DNA from: Parvularcula sp038749595
GTDB taxonomy: Bacteria > Pseudomonadota > Alphaproteobacteria > Caulobacterales > Parvularculaceae
Assembly: GCA_038749595.1 (NCBI GenBank)
Contig: JBCDHW010000001.1
Span: 391,067-455,066 of the forward strand
Direction: 5' to 3'
Length of the DNA stretch: 64,000 bases
Under the pieces are notes generated by a model, which worked only from the letters and a program-made list of their open reading frames with translations, was not told the DNA's origin and searched no databases. The position numbers were made by a program, and so were the translations under genes. This document shows positions 8,893-17,303 of this stretch, piece after piece (positions within the stretch are counted from its first letter, which is position 1; every line of letters starts with the position of its first letter).

Positions 8893-9342
8893 ATGGAATT
8901 CGTGAAACGCGACGCTGCCCCTTACCTTTGCGTTGTCAGCTGCGGCACAACGCAGGAAGCATGGCCGATTGAGATTGGCTGGTGCTTCGGCGGAGGCGAG
9001 ATCCGCACCATGCTAATCAAACCGCAAAGCGCTTGGTCGTTAGCAGCGTGGGACAAGGGAACCGAGGCGCAACATCGGATTAGCGTCGAGGATCTGTTGC
9101 AAACCGGCAAAGACGCGCTTGATGCGTGTCTGGTGCTGAATGCGGCCCTTGGCGGTTCCGAAGTCCAGTCCGCGAGCCCTGAAAAAGACAGCCTCTGGCT
9201 CTATAAGCTCTACCGCGTCGCCAACGTCGAGCCAAATTTTCGGATCGTGCACGCGCCGATCAGCGTTCGCGACACCCCGACGCGCGCTGCGGCGGGCTTA
9301 GAGGTCTTGCGGCAGGAGAGCGGTGTCGCCCAAACCGGATAA
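8893..9342 (+). CDS. Degenerate DEDD exonuclease-like protein
   Basis: A 149-residue protein that resembles small alphaproteobacterial DnaQ/RNase T-like exonucleases in its spacing: PIEIGWCFGGGEIRTMLIKP, then H.IS, then SPEKDSLWLYKLYRVANVEP. In active relatives the first strand carries Asp-x-Glu just before PIEIGW; here that stretch reads LCVVSCGTTQEAW, without the pair. The Asp of the third motif (EKDSLWL) is kept, and the last motif reads VRDTPTRAA. So the fold is probably kept but exonuclease activity is doubtful. The family assignment is from memory of motif spacing, hence moderate confidence. It is coupled to the next gene, whose ATG follows the stop directly. Confidence 0.6.
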   Translation: MEFVKRDAAPYLCVVSCGTTQEAWPIEIGWCFGGGEIRTMLIKPQSAWSLAAWDKGTEAQHRISVEDLLQTGKDALDACLVLNAALGGSEVQSASPEKDSLWLYKLYRVANVEPNFRIVHAPISVRDTPTRAAAGLEVLRQESGVAQTG

Positions 9343-10191
9343 ATGGACGAACCAACGCTCTATGCGCGCCGCTTTGGTGCGCCCGGCTCTGATGGAAGCC
9401 TCGTTTTCCTCAATGCCACCGGGCTCAACGCGTCCTGCTACACGCCGCTGCTGCAAAGTGTGGCGTTTGACGGTGAGATCCTGGCCATGAGCCTGCGCGG
9501 CCACGGCGCCTCCACCCTCGCAGCGGATCCTAAAGCGCTCAAATCCTGGCATATCTTCGCGCGCGATGTTGAGCAGTTCCTAGCGCAGCAAGAGCTTGCA
9601 GGCCCAATAACCATAGCCGGGCATTCCGCGGGCGCCGTGACGGCGCTGCTCACAGCCAATCGCATTGGCGCGATGCGCGTCGCGATGATTGAGCCCGTCG
9701 TGATCCCGTCTTTCGCTGTTTGGCTTGCGCGCTCGCCGCTGAAATCCGTCACGATTGACAAAAACCCGCTTGCCGCCGCCGCGAGCAAGCGCCGTGCGCA
9801 CTTCGATTCGCTCCGCCATGTCGAAGAAAGCTACCGGAAAAAGCGTTTCTTCGCTGGTTGGAATGAGGAAGCCTTCGCGGGCTACCTTGATGAGGGCTTC
9901 CGGCCAACGGGAGACGGAGAGGGCATAACGCTAGCCTGCGCGCCCGCCTACGAAGCGGCATGCTTTGGTGCCCAGGCGTCAGGGTTTTGGCCACACCTCA
10001 CGACAGCGCGCCGCCGCGGAGCCCAGTGCATCATTGCCTCATCGGAGCGGCAGTCTACCTTTCCCAAGCACAAGCATCAGCGTGCAGAGGCCCTCGGTGC
10101 CCGGGTCACAATCCTCAAAGGCGGGCACATGCTGCCCGTGGAAGACCCTGTCCGGGCAGCAAAATGGCTCGAACACGCCCTCAGGGTTTGA
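9343..10191 (+). CDS. Alpha/beta hydrolase
   Basis: A 282-residue alpha/beta hydrolase-fold protein. The nucleophile elbow is GHSAG (in ITIAGHSAGAVTALL), the oxyanion region is near LNATGLNASCYTPL, the loop SLRGHGAS follows strand 4, and the catalytic His is in LKGGHMLPVEDP. No signal peptide is present. The substrate is unknown; such proteins range from esterases to haloperoxidase-like enzymes. It starts immediately after the stop of the exonuclease-like gene (TAAATG), so the two are translationally coupled. Confidence 0.85.
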   Translation: MDEPTLYARRFGAPGSDGSLVFLNATGLNASCYTPLLQSVAFDGEILAMSLRGHGASTLAADPKALKSWHIFARDVEQFLAQQELAGPITIAGHSAGAVTALLTANRIGAMRVAMIEPVVIPSFAVWLARSPLKSVTIDKNPLAAAASKRRAHFDSLRHVEESYRKKRFFAGWNEEAFAGYLDEGFRPTGDGEGITLACAPAYEAACFGAQASGFWPHLTTARRRGAQCIIASSERQSTFPKHKHQRAEALGARVTILKGGHMLPVEDPVRAAKWLEHALRV

Positions 10192-10261
10192 CCTCTGCCC
10201 GGCGTTTGCTATCGGCTCGGGACCTTAAGAATCGCAAGAGTTTGAGAACGAGCAAACAACC

Positions 10262-11074
10262 ATGAGCCAAACACCAACCGCCAATGCTGCCCCGACCGTT
10301 GATGGTCAAATGTACCTGTTCCGCAAGGCGGAGCTGATTACCCGCGAAGTCCACGGCGGCATGGGGATCTCCAAGCCTGAGCGTCCGCTGGCGTTCTGCG
10401 AAGGCGCCCGTGCTGTTCCGCTGACCCTGTCGGAAATCACCACAGCGATGAAATTCTATCCGGTGATCTTCAGCTCCGAAGAGAACCCCATTCCGCTGGC
10501 CGTTCTGGGATTGATGGACGACGTCAACCTGTTCGTCGACGACAAGGGCGAGTGGGTGCAAGATTACTACGTGCCCGGATATATCCGCCGGTATCCTTTC
10601 GCTCTGGCCACGGACCGAGACAGCGGCGCGGACAATCCGCGGATGGCGATTATTGTCGACGGTGGTTACGAAGGCATCAGCACCGAACCCGAAGTGCCAT
10701 TCTTCAACGGTGACCAGCCCTCGGACGCGATGAACCAAGCCATGGAGTTCTGCCAAAACTACGAGCGGGATCGCCTCCAGACCAACCGGTTCGCCGAGAC
10801 GCTGAAGAACTACGGCATCCTCACCCAGCAGATGGCGCAGTACACGCCCGAAGGCGAGGAGCCGCAGGCGTTCGCCCGCTACGTCGGTGTCGACGAGAAC
10901 AAGCTGAATGAGCTCCCGGACGACAAGTTCCTAGAACTCCGCAAAAGCAACATGCTGCCGATCATCCACGCGCAGCTGATGTCCATGAGCAACTGGCGTT
11001 CGGTCCTCGATCGTCGCGCCCGCCGCTTTAACCTGACGGGCACGGACGTTCTTAAGCCGCTGCCGAAGTCGTAA
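10262..11074 (+). CDS. SapC family protein
   Basis: A 270-residue protein with the SapC-like pattern: start near MYLFRKAELITREVHGGMGI, MKFYPVIFSSEENPIPLAVL, LMDDVNLFVDDKGEWVQDYY, VPGYIRRYPFALA and the tail NMLPIIHAQLMSMSNWRSVL. The family is common in alphaproteobacteria. It was named after a Campylobacter S-layer-linked gene, but its biochemical role is not established. No signal peptide or membrane segment is visible. The gene stands 70 bases after the hydrolase and is followed closely by a membrane hydroxylase gene. Confidence 0.88.
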   Translation: MSQTPTANAAPTVDGQMYLFRKAELITREVHGGMGISKPERPLAFCEGARAVPLTLSEITTAMKFYPVIFSSEENPIPLAVLGLMDDVNLFVDDKGEWVQDYYVPGYIRRYPFALATDRDSGADNPRMAIIVDGGYEGISTEPEVPFFNGDQPSDAMNQAMEFCQNYERDRLQTNRFAETLKNYGILTQQMAQYTPEGEEPQAFARYVGVDENKLNELPDDKFLELRKSNMLPIIHAQLMSMSNWRSVLDRRARRFNLTGTDVLKPLPKS

Positions 11075-11086
11075 GCGACAAGCGCC

Positions 11087-11878
11087 ATGCGCATCGAGCC
11101 GCTCGGGTTTCTTGAGACATATCTTTGGCTCTTGGGCCCGATGCTCCTGCGCTACATTATTCTTGCTTCAGCCGTACACGGCTATTTCTGGGGTGGGCGC
11201 AAGCCCGCCTCTTTTACGTTCCGGCTGGCCAAACTCGCGCCGCAAGCCAAGCACGTTTGGCGGGAAGCGCGCACAGCCCTCGCGGCGTCGCTGATTTTCG
11301 CTTTTCCCGCGGCCGTTCTGTTCGACGCGTTTGAGGCCGGTGGCACAGCGCTTTACTGGCGGTGGCCCACAGGTCTTGCGGAGTGGTTGTGGATCCCGGG
11401 CGCGATCGCGTTTCTGCTGCTTATTCACGATACGTACTTTTATTGGACCCACCGTGCGATGCATCTGCCGCGGTTCTATAAAGCGACGCACCATACCCAC
11501 CATATTTCGAAGCAGCCCACGGCGTTCGCGAGCTTTGCGTTCCATCCCTGGGAAGCGATTATCTCCAGCTGGCTGATCCCAACACTGGCCTTCCTTGTGC
11601 CCATGCACCTCGGCGCCTTCGCCGCCTTTGTGATGCTCGCGACCATGTCCGCCGTGATCAACCACGCCGGGTGGGAAGTGTTCCCCAAGTCATTTCTGGA
11701 TGGGCCGATCGGCCGCTGGATCATCACCGCGCGCCATCACAACCTTCATCATACGAAGTTTAAGCGCAATTACGGCCTTTACTTCCGCTTTTGGGATAAA
11801 GCGATGGGCACGGACGATATGTCAGGCGACCCGATGGAAACCGAACCGGCCCCAGCTGCCGCCGTCCTCGCTGAGTAG
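11087..11878 (+). CDS. Sterol desaturase / fatty acid hydroxylase superfamily protein
   Basis: A membrane di-iron enzyme of 263 residues. The three histidine clusters that hold the metal are complete: HDTYFYWTHRAMH, KATHHTHH and the C-terminal ARHHNLHHTKF. Several hydrophobic segments lie before and between them. Members hydroxylate or desaturate fatty acids, sterols or carotenoids; nothing here fixes the substrate. It starts 12 bases after SapC, suggesting a shared transcript, and its stop lies 6 bases from the stop of the convergent NTF2-like gene. Confidence 0.85.
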   Translation: MRIEPLGFLETYLWLLGPMLLRYIILASAVHGYFWGGRKPASFTFRLAKLAPQAKHVWREARTALAASLIFAFPAAVLFDAFEAGGTALYWRWPTGLAEWLWIPGAIAFLLLIHDTYFYWTHRAMHLPRFYKATHHTHHISKQPTAFASFAFHPWEAIISSWLIPTLAFLVPMHLGAFAAFVMLATMSAVINHAGWEVFPKSFLDGPIGRWIITARHHNLHHTKFKRNYGLYFRFWDKAMGTDDMSGDPMETEPAPAAAVLAE

Positions 11879-11884
11879 CGCCGA

Positions 11885-12346
11885 TTATGATCCGTGGTCG
11901 ACCGAAAGGCTTTGGTCGAGAACGAACGTCTCCCCCGTCCACCGCCAGACATGGATATACCGCGCGCTTCCCGTTTGGCGCCAAACACCATCCGCCGTCT
12001 GTTCGTGGAACGTATGCAGACCTTCTTCTAAAGCGCCCCACGTTCCGAGCAGCTGCACTTTCCTGGAGCCGGGGAGGAGCTCACGGCGCTGGGCCGGTGC
12101 ATCACCGGGCTTACGCGCGCAGTCCCGTTCGTAGTTCGCGACGAAGGCGTCAGCGTTGGCTGCAACCTCTCCAGCCAGGTCGTGGAGCATCCTGAAGTCG
12201 TCATCAAAATACGTCCGGTAGACCTCCGGGTCGCAGCGCTCGAAGCTCATCTCGAACAACGCGGCGTCGCGTTCCACAATAATCCGTGTGCTTTCCATCA
12301 CGTCGGGAATGGGCGCCGACAAAGCGAGTAACGCAATAAGAAACAT
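11885..12346 (-). CDS. Secreted NTF2/SnoaL-like (DUF4440-type) protein
   Basis: A 153-residue protein with a short hydrophobic leader (MFLIALLALSAPIPDV) and a body typical of the small cone-shaped NTF2-like fold: AALFEMSFERCDPEVYRTYF, MLHDLAGEVAANADAFVANY and the C-terminal strand TGSARYIHVWRWTGETFVLD. The pattern matches DUF4440-like proteins, which bind or convert small ligands. No specific function can be given. The ATG at 12346 is chosen for the strong GGGAGGAAG about 7 bases upstream. It probably lies in the periplasm. Confidence 0.72.
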   Translation of the reverse strand: MFLIALLALSAPIPDVMESTRIIVERDAALFEMSFERCDPEVYRTYFDDDFRMLHDLAGEVAANADAFVANYERDCARKPGDAPAQRRELLPGSRKVQLLGTWGALEEGLHTFHEQTADGVWRQTGSARYIHVWRWTGETFVLDQSLSVDHGS

Positions 12347-12513
12347 ACAAAATCTTCCTCCCGGCAAGACGTGGGAGGTACACGGACGCGTTTCAACCCA
12401 AGCGCTGCAGCGATGCGATGAACGGCTCTCGGCGTGGCCCCACCGATTTCGGGGGATAGAGGCAGCCTCAACGAAAAGTTACATTATATCGAAGAATTAA
12501 ACGAGAGGTCCTC

Positions 12514-13155
12514 ATGAACAAACTTCGCACACTCGGGCTCGCCGCCGTCGCCATGGTCGGTTGCGCCCACGCTGCTCCCATCACCGTGAGCAGCTACGAC
12601 ACCGTCAACGGAGACAGCGGCCCAAGCGGCGGCTACTGGGATGACACCTACAACGGAACGGGCACTGTCACCCAAGACGGCGCCCCTCTCACCGGCGGTA
12701 CCGGTGACCTGACCAACGGGATCATCGACCAGGACGGCTGGGTCGTCAGTGAACTGCAAAGCAGCGCCAGCTCTTACGTCGGCTGGCTCGCATCGTCCGT
12801 CGACGTCACCTTCAACTTCGATCCAGGCACAGTCCTCGACAGCGTCACCGTCCACTTCGCGGACTCCAACGGCTTCGCGGGCGTCGATTATATCGACCAG
12901 GTCACGGTCGGCGGCCAGGTGTTCACGTTCACCGACCCGGGCAATGTCCTCACCTCAAGTCTGACAGTTCCCCTCGGCGGCATCGTCACCCAAGCGCTGA
13001 CGATGACCTTCGAAAGTGCTGGGGCCTGGATCTTTATCAGCGAAGTCGAATTTGACGGGACCCAGGGCATGAGCGCAGTCCCCGTGCCTGGCGCAGCGCT
13101 GCTGCTCGGCAGTGCCGTTCCCTTCTTCCTCCGCCGAAAGTCCGCCAAGCGGTAG
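12514..13155 (+). CDS. Exported protein with PEP-CTERM-like (VPxP) sorting tail
   Basis: A 213-residue protein with an N-terminal signal (MNKLRTLGLAAVAMVGCAHA). The body is Gly, Asp, Ser and Thr rich and probably beta-sandwich. The C-terminus carries a tripartite sorting signal: VPVPGAALLLGSAVPFFLRR, meaning a VPVP motif, a hydrophobic helix and a basic end. This is the form recognised by exosortase-type systems (PEP-CTERM or VPLPA-CTERM). No exosortase is in the window. A second protein with the same type of tail is at 28808-29458. A terminator-like hairpin follows at 13180. Confidence 0.78.
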   Translation: MNKLRTLGLAAVAMVGCAHAAPITVSSYDTVNGDSGPSGGYWDDTYNGTGTVTQDGAPLTGGTGDLTNGIIDQDGWVVSELQSSASSYVGWLASSVDVTFNFDPGTVLDSVTVHFADSNGFAGVDYIDQVTVGGQVFTFTDPGNVLTSSLTVPLGGIVTQALTMTFESAGAWIFISEVEFDGTQGMSAVPVPGAALLLGSAVPFFLRRKSAKR

Positions 13156-13179
13156 CACGGTCGTCCCTCAGCGGCGCAG

Positions 13180-13220
13180 GCGCCGGGCCAGCGATCATCG
13201 CGGGCCCGGCGCTTGCGTTT
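13180..13220 (+). terminator. Terminator-like hairpin after the PEP-CTERM-like gene
   Basis: A 10-bp GC-only stem (13180-13189 with 13203-13212) closes a 13-base loop and is followed by TTGCGTTTT. It separates the sorted-protein gene from the ribosomal protein operon. The T tract is interrupted, so efficiency is uncertain. Confidence 0.6.
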
Positions 13221-13342
13221 TGCCTGCGCCTCGCTTAGGCGCGCGGTTCTTACGTGGGAGGGCGCCACCCGAACCACGTCCACATCCACCGGGGTCAAAC
13301 CCCCATTCATGCAGGCCACACGAGGCCTGGGAGAAGTGAGCT

Positions 13343-13771
13343 ATGGCGAAGAAAATCGATGGCTACCTGAAGCTTCAGGTGCCAGCGGGCGCAGCGAACC
13401 CATCGCCGCCCATTGGTCCGGCGCTTGGTCAGCGGGGCCTCAACATCATGGAGTTCTGTAAAGCCTTCAACGCGGCGACGCAGGACAAGGAAAAGGGGAT
13501 GCCGATCCCCACGATCATCACGATCTTCACGGACAAATCCTTTACGTTTGAGACCAAGTCGCCGCCCGCGAGCTACTTCCTCAAAAAAGCCGCGAAGCTG
13601 CAAAAGGGCGGTCAAACGCCAGGCCGCGAAGTGGCCGGTACCGTGACGCAAAAGCAGCTTGAAGAGATCGCTGAAGCGAAAATGGCTGATCTGAACGCCA
13701 ACACAATCGAGCAAGCGGCGAAGATCATCGCAGGCTCAGCTCGGGCCATGGGCCTGAAGGTGGAGGGTTAA
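13343..13771 (+). CDS. rplK: 50S ribosomal protein L11
   Basis: L11 forms the stalk base of the 50S GTPase centre with 23S rRNA and is needed for factor binding and RelA activation. It has 142 residues, the normal size. The N-terminal motif KLQVPAGAANPSPPIGPALG is canonical, as are GLNIMEFCKAFNAAT, KSPPASYFLKKAAKL and the C-terminal NTIEQAAKIIAGSARAMG. The ATG follows GGGAGAAG. rplA follows by 4 bases, giving the usual L11-L1 operon. The genes that often flank it (nusG upstream; rplJ and rplL downstream) are absent here. Confidence 0.97.
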   Translation: MAKKIDGYLKLQVPAGAANPSPPIGPALGQRGLNIMEFCKAFNAATQDKEKGMPIPTIITIFTDKSFTFETKSPPASYFLKKAAKLQKGGQTPGREVAGTVTQKQLEEIAEAKMADLNANTIEQAAKIIAGSARAMGLKVEG

Positions 13772-13775
13772 TCTG

Positions 13776-14477
13776 ATGCCGAAACTTGCAAAGCGCATTG
13801 CCAAGAACCTCGAAGGCCTCGACCGCGACAAGCTCCACTCGATCGACGAAGCCTGCGCCGCCGTCAAAGAGCGCGCCACAGCGAAATTCGACGAGACAAT
13901 CGAACTCGCTGTGAACTTGGGCGTTGATCCTCGTTATGCGGACCAAATGGTGCGCGGCGTTGCCAACCTTCCGAACGGCACCGGCCGGACCGTGCGTGTC
14001 GCTGTCTTTGCCCGTGATGCCAAAGCCGACGAAGCGAAAGCGGCGGGTGCGGACATTGTTGGTGCTGAAGACCTGGTCGAAAAAGTGCAGGGCGGCGAAA
14101 TGAACTTCGATCGCGTCATCGCCACGCCCGACATGATGCCGCTCGTCGGCCGTCTCGGGAAGCAGCTTGGCCCCCGCGGTCTGATGCCTAACCCGAAAGT
14201 GGGCACAGTGACCCCGAACGTGGCCAAGGCGATTGAAGATGCCAAAGGCGGCGCGGTCCAATTCCGCGTTGAGAAAAACGGCATCGTTCACGCGGGTGTC
14301 GGGAAAGCCTCGTTCGATGCGCTAAAGATTGCTGAGAACGTGCGTGCACTGATCGAAGCGATCCAGAAAGCTAAGCCGTCCGGCGCAAAAGGCACCTATA
14401 TCAAACGGATTGCGGTCAGCAGCACGATGGGTCCTGGTGTCAAAATCGATACGGCTGACGCCGTCGCTGCATCGTAA
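13776..14477 (+). CDS. rplA: 50S ribosomal protein L1
   Basis: L1 binds 23S rRNA at the L1 stalk, helps release deacylated tRNA, and in many bacteria represses its own operon by binding the mRNA leader. It has 233 residues, normal for the family. Typical segments are TIELAVNLGVDPRYADQMVR, GRLGKQLGPRGLMPNPKVGT and GGAVQFRVEKNGIVHAGVGK. It lies 4 bases after rplK. Two hairpins follow the stop, the first a strong intrinsic terminator, so the transcript ends here instead of continuing into rplJL. Confidence 0.97.
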   Translation: MPKLAKRIAKNLEGLDRDKLHSIDEACAAVKERATAKFDETIELAVNLGVDPRYADQMVRGVANLPNGTGRTVRVAVFARDAKADEAKAAGADIVGAEDLVEKVQGGEMNFDRVIATPDMMPLVGRLGKQLGPRGLMPNPKVGTVTPNVAKAIEDAKGGAVQFRVEKNGIVHAGVGKASFDALKIAENVRALIEAIQKAKPSGAKGTYIKRIAVSSTMGPGVKIDTADAVAAS

Positions 14478-14503
14478 ACGCGGCGAGCGATCACTGATCT
14501 AAG

Positions 14504-14537
14504 AAACCCGCGCCACCTCCAAGTCGCGGGTTTTTTG
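14504..14537 (+). terminator. Intrinsic terminator of the rplK-rplA operon
   Basis: A 9-bp stem AAACCCGCG / CGCGGGTTT (14504-14512 with 14525-14533) with a 12-base loop runs into a T tract at 14531-14536. It lies 27 bases after the rplA stop. Confidence 0.9.
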
Positions 14538-14600
14538 TCCCGGTCACAAAAAGCGCGTGTCGCTCTCTGGACTGAATAAAATCTCCGTCCGCAGGTCGAT

Positions 14601-14632
14601 AAAAAAGCCGCCTGGATCGGGGCGGCTTTTTC
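14601..14632. terminator. Bidirectional terminator between rplA and the beta-helix gene
   Basis: The stem GCCGCC / GGCGGC (14607-14612 with 14621-14626) is flanked by A and T runs that extend pairing, giving a T tract on either strand. It can stop readthrough from rplA and also end the minus-strand beta-helix transcript, whose stop lies at 14653. Confidence 0.85.
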
Positions 14633-14652
14633 AATTCAGAATGTTGGTAATG

Positions 14653-15816
14653 CTACTCGCCGCGGGAAAACCAACGCCAACGCTCTTTCTTATTCTCTGA
14701 TTCGCCGCGATCACAGCCATCTTTGACTTTGTAGGCGTTCACGCCCTGGGCATCGGCCAGCAAAGTGATCGGCGGTTTTGAGAGGTGCTCGGACGTTCCG
14801 CGTGCAAACGGTTCTTCTTTGATCCGGCAGCCGCGGTGGTCACCAATCTCGTTACCGACGAGGATCGCAACACCCGAACGGACTTCGATGCCGTCGCTGG
14901 TGTTGTCGTGGATCCGATTGCGCTCAACAGAAACAGCGTCCTGGTCGTTGCCTTCGATATAAAGGCCCGTGTACGCATTGTTGCTGATGATATTGCCAAC
15001 AAGCCGCGCGTGGCCGGAAGCGTTGTAGACCACGCCGCCCATGCCGTTGTTGACGATCGAGTTGGCCGACAGCATCGCATCGACATTGCCGACCATCACC
15101 ACACCGGCGCCAGTCATTTGCGCGATGGTGTTCTCACGCAAACTGACATGCTCAAACGCGTTGCCTGTCGAGCCCGGGTTGATCATCACGCCTGTCTCGC
15201 CGCCCACCAGCTTGGTGTTGGTGATCGACACGCGCCCACCGCGAACCGCAACGAGGGCAGAGCGTGAGCTTGTGGCCGCTGAACTGTTGAACGCCCGAAG
15301 GTGCGGCGGTGTTGCACCGCGATAAAAACCTGCATTCTTGCCGCGGATCTCGCTGTCGGCGAGCTCAAGCTGGCCCTTCGATACCGAGATGCAGGTCGCA
15401 TCACTGGCGCTGAAGGTCACATCGGTGATCCGTGCCGCCACCCCGTCCTTCGCCACCGAAAGACAGCTGCCACTCGCCACGAGGACAGGTGCTTCGCCAT
15501 AGCTGTCGCGGATCCCGCGGATCGTCACCGACTTGCGGACTTTGATCGCCTCGGGCGGGTAAACACCGGGGTGGAGGACGATTTCGCCGCCCTCTTTGAC
15601 CAACGCCAGAGCCTCGTCGACCGACTTGGGGCCCTTCCAAGATGCGTCGAGGCGGACATCAACGATATCCTGCTTCTTCTTTTTCGCAGCTTTCTCCTCC
15701 TTCGGGATTTCGACGTCGAAACCGCCGATTTGCGCGGATGCTGCGGCTGGGAGAACCAGCGCGGCAGCGATCCCTGCCAGGAGCGCCTTTTTCATGGTGC
15801 TGTACCTACGTTCCAT
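14653..15816 (-). CDS. Exported right-handed parallel beta-helix protein
   Basis: A 387-residue exported protein with a signal peptide (KKALLAGIAAALVLPAAASA). A Lys-rich stretch (EKAAKKKKQD) follows, then a long run of repeats of about 22-24 residues with the beta-helix rhythm: REGGEIVLHPGVY-like capping (KEGGEIVLHPGVYPPEAIKV), SVTIRGIRD, NTIAQMTGAGVVMVG, NSIVNNGMGGVVYNASGHA and NRIHDNTSDGIEVRSGVAIL. Such PbH1 repeats occur in pectate-lyase-like, alginate-epimerase-like and copper-binding NosD-like proteins. No catalytic signature is clear enough to choose. The ATG at 15816 has GAGGGGGG just upstream. It lies 11 bases after the Sel1-repeat gene, so the two form an operon. Confidence 0.8.
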   Translation of the reverse strand: MERRYSTMKKALLAGIAAALVLPAAASAQIGGFDVEIPKEEKAAKKKKQDIVDVRLDASWKGPKSVDEALALVKEGGEIVLHPGVYPPEAIKVRKSVTIRGIRDSYGEAPVLVASGSCLSVAKDGVAARITDVTFSASDATCISVSKGQLELADSEIRGKNAGFYRGATPPHLRAFNSSAATSSRSALVAVRGGRVSITNTKLVGGETGVMINPGSTGNAFEHVSLRENTIAQMTGAGVVMVGNVDAMLSANSIVNNGMGGVVYNASGHARLVGNIISNNAYTGLYIEGNDQDAVSVERNRIHDNTSDGIEVRSGVAILVGNEIGDHRGCRIKEEPFARGTSEHLSKPPITLLADAQGVNAYKVKDGCDRGESENKKERWRWFSRGE

Positions 15817-15827
15817 GGTTTCCCCCC

Positions 15828-17192
15828 TCAATCGAAGGTGCAGTTGGTTTTCTGCGCTTTCTCAGCTGGTTTGTAGCCGAGAACCGCAGCGCGGCTGAGA
15901 TGGTAGCAAGCTTCCCGCACGCTCTGGCGTAGGGGTTCCGCCGCGGTGATGCCTTCGACGTAGAAAATACCCGCCGAGTAATGGGCCAAGGCGTAGTTTT
16001 GATCGGCCGATGCTTTCAACATCTCGATCGCGTCTTCGCCGTTTTTCCGGACACCAATCCCGCGTCCGAGCATTATCCCATAAATGTGCTGCGATGGAGC
16101 ATGACCACGCTGGGAGGCTTGCTTCATCAGCTCGACCGTTTGCAGGTCGGTCAGCGTACCGGTGGCCATGTCACGGGCGAGGGCGCGTTCGTCGTCGCTC
16201 AGCGGCTGACCGTCCGCTTCAGCGGGGCGTTGATCGATGAAGAGGGACGTCTGAAAGCGCTGGATAGCCTGGCGGCGCTCCTGCTTTTCCAACTTCCCGT
16301 CATTGTCGCTGTCGTAATAATAACCCAGCGCTTGTAAGGCTTTATCGATAACGACATCGTTGCCCTCAAACTCGCGGTCGAGTCGCTCGAGGTTCTCACG
16401 CAGCTCTTGATACTGGAGCTGGGTCAGACGCTGCGAATCGTTGCGGTCCTTGCGGGTCAGCAGCGCGTAAGTCTCGGGCAACGGCGGCTGCCATTCGTCG
16501 GCACGCTCCTTAGCGGCATCAACGTCGCTGCGGATCATCAGGCCCTCAAGCTTTTCGATCATTCGGGCCGCGTCGATGTTGGCTCCACGGCCTCGGCCGC
16601 GCGCGAGATAAAGGTACTTCAGCGCTTCGATGTTGTTCTTGCGAAGGCCAAGGCCCTGGGCGCGCATCTTGCCGAGACGCAAAAGGTCAAAGGCCGAGCC
16701 GCCGCCAAGCAGCTGCTCCACCCGCTCTTCCGCGGCGCGCACCTGGCTGTCCGTCATGTCCTGCTTGAGCACAGGGATACGGCGCTGGGCCACCGTCCGC
16801 GCATTCAGCTCAGCCGGCAGCGGTGTCTTCTGCTGGTAGTCTTGGAAGTCATGCGATGCCGCGATGATGTACCAGCTGAGCGCCTCAACCGGCTCAACCC
16901 GCACGACTTGCGTCGCGGTCGGCTTCATGTCCGCCGAGGATCCCGGCAGCAAATCCTGGTTGCTGTAAAGGTCCCCCAAGACGCGTGCAGAGCGCACGTC
17001 GCCTGCTAATGCCGACTTTTGCCAAAGGTCGATAGCGCTGATCACCTCATTGGCCGCGCTATCGCCGCCTTTTGCGCTCAAATACGTGTTCAGTGCGTTT
17101 TCGTAGTCTGCCGAGGCGATCCCACCAACAAGGGCGAGCACCGATACGCCCGCGGCCAGTCCGAGACCTTGAACCCTGCGCCAAGCTTTCAT
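15828..17192 (-). CDS. Exported Sel1-repeat protein with an EF-hand-like calcium loop
   Basis: A 454-residue protein with an N-terminal signal or membrane anchor (LGLAAGVSVLALVGGIASAD). It carries Sel1-like (SLR) alpha-helical repeats at both ends: AARVLGDLYSN-type and LLRLGKMRAQGLGLRKNNIE near the middle, then SQHIYGIMLGRGIGVRKNGE and AHYSAGIFYVEGITAAEPLR at the end. Between them is a canonical EF-hand loop DSDNDGKLEKQE. Sel1 repeats mediate protein contacts, so this may be a calcium-dependent scaffold. The ATG at 17192 has GGAG 9 bases upstream. The beta-helix gene follows in the same operon. Confidence 0.78.
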   Translation of the reverse strand: MKAWRRVQGLGLAAGVSVLALVGGIASADYENALNTYLSAKGGDSAANEVISAIDLWQKSALAGDVRSARVLGDLYSNQDLLPGSSADMKPTATQVVRVEPVEALSWYIIAASHDFQDYQQKTPLPAELNARTVAQRRIPVLKQDMTDSQVRAAEERVEQLLGGGSAFDLLRLGKMRAQGLGLRKNNIEALKYLYLARGRGRGANIDAARMIEKLEGLMIRSDVDAAKERADEWQPPLPETYALLTRKDRNDSQRLTQLQYQELRENLERLDREFEGNDVVIDKALQALGYYYDSDNDGKLEKQERRQAIQRFQTSLFIDQRPAEADGQPLSDDERALARDMATGTLTDLQTVELMKQASQRGHAPSQHIYGIMLGRGIGVRKNGEDAIEMLKASADQNYALAHYSAGIFYVEGITAAEPLRQSVREACYHLSRAAVLGYKPAEKAQKTNCTFD

Positions 17193-17303
17193 TGCCTTGC
17201 TCCCCAAGCGTCAGCCCTTCGTCACCGGCACCATGATACAGCCGGCCTTAGTTAACGTATTAACAGTTCTTTACCGAAAGGCCCACCCCAAGGCGCGATC
17301 TTT

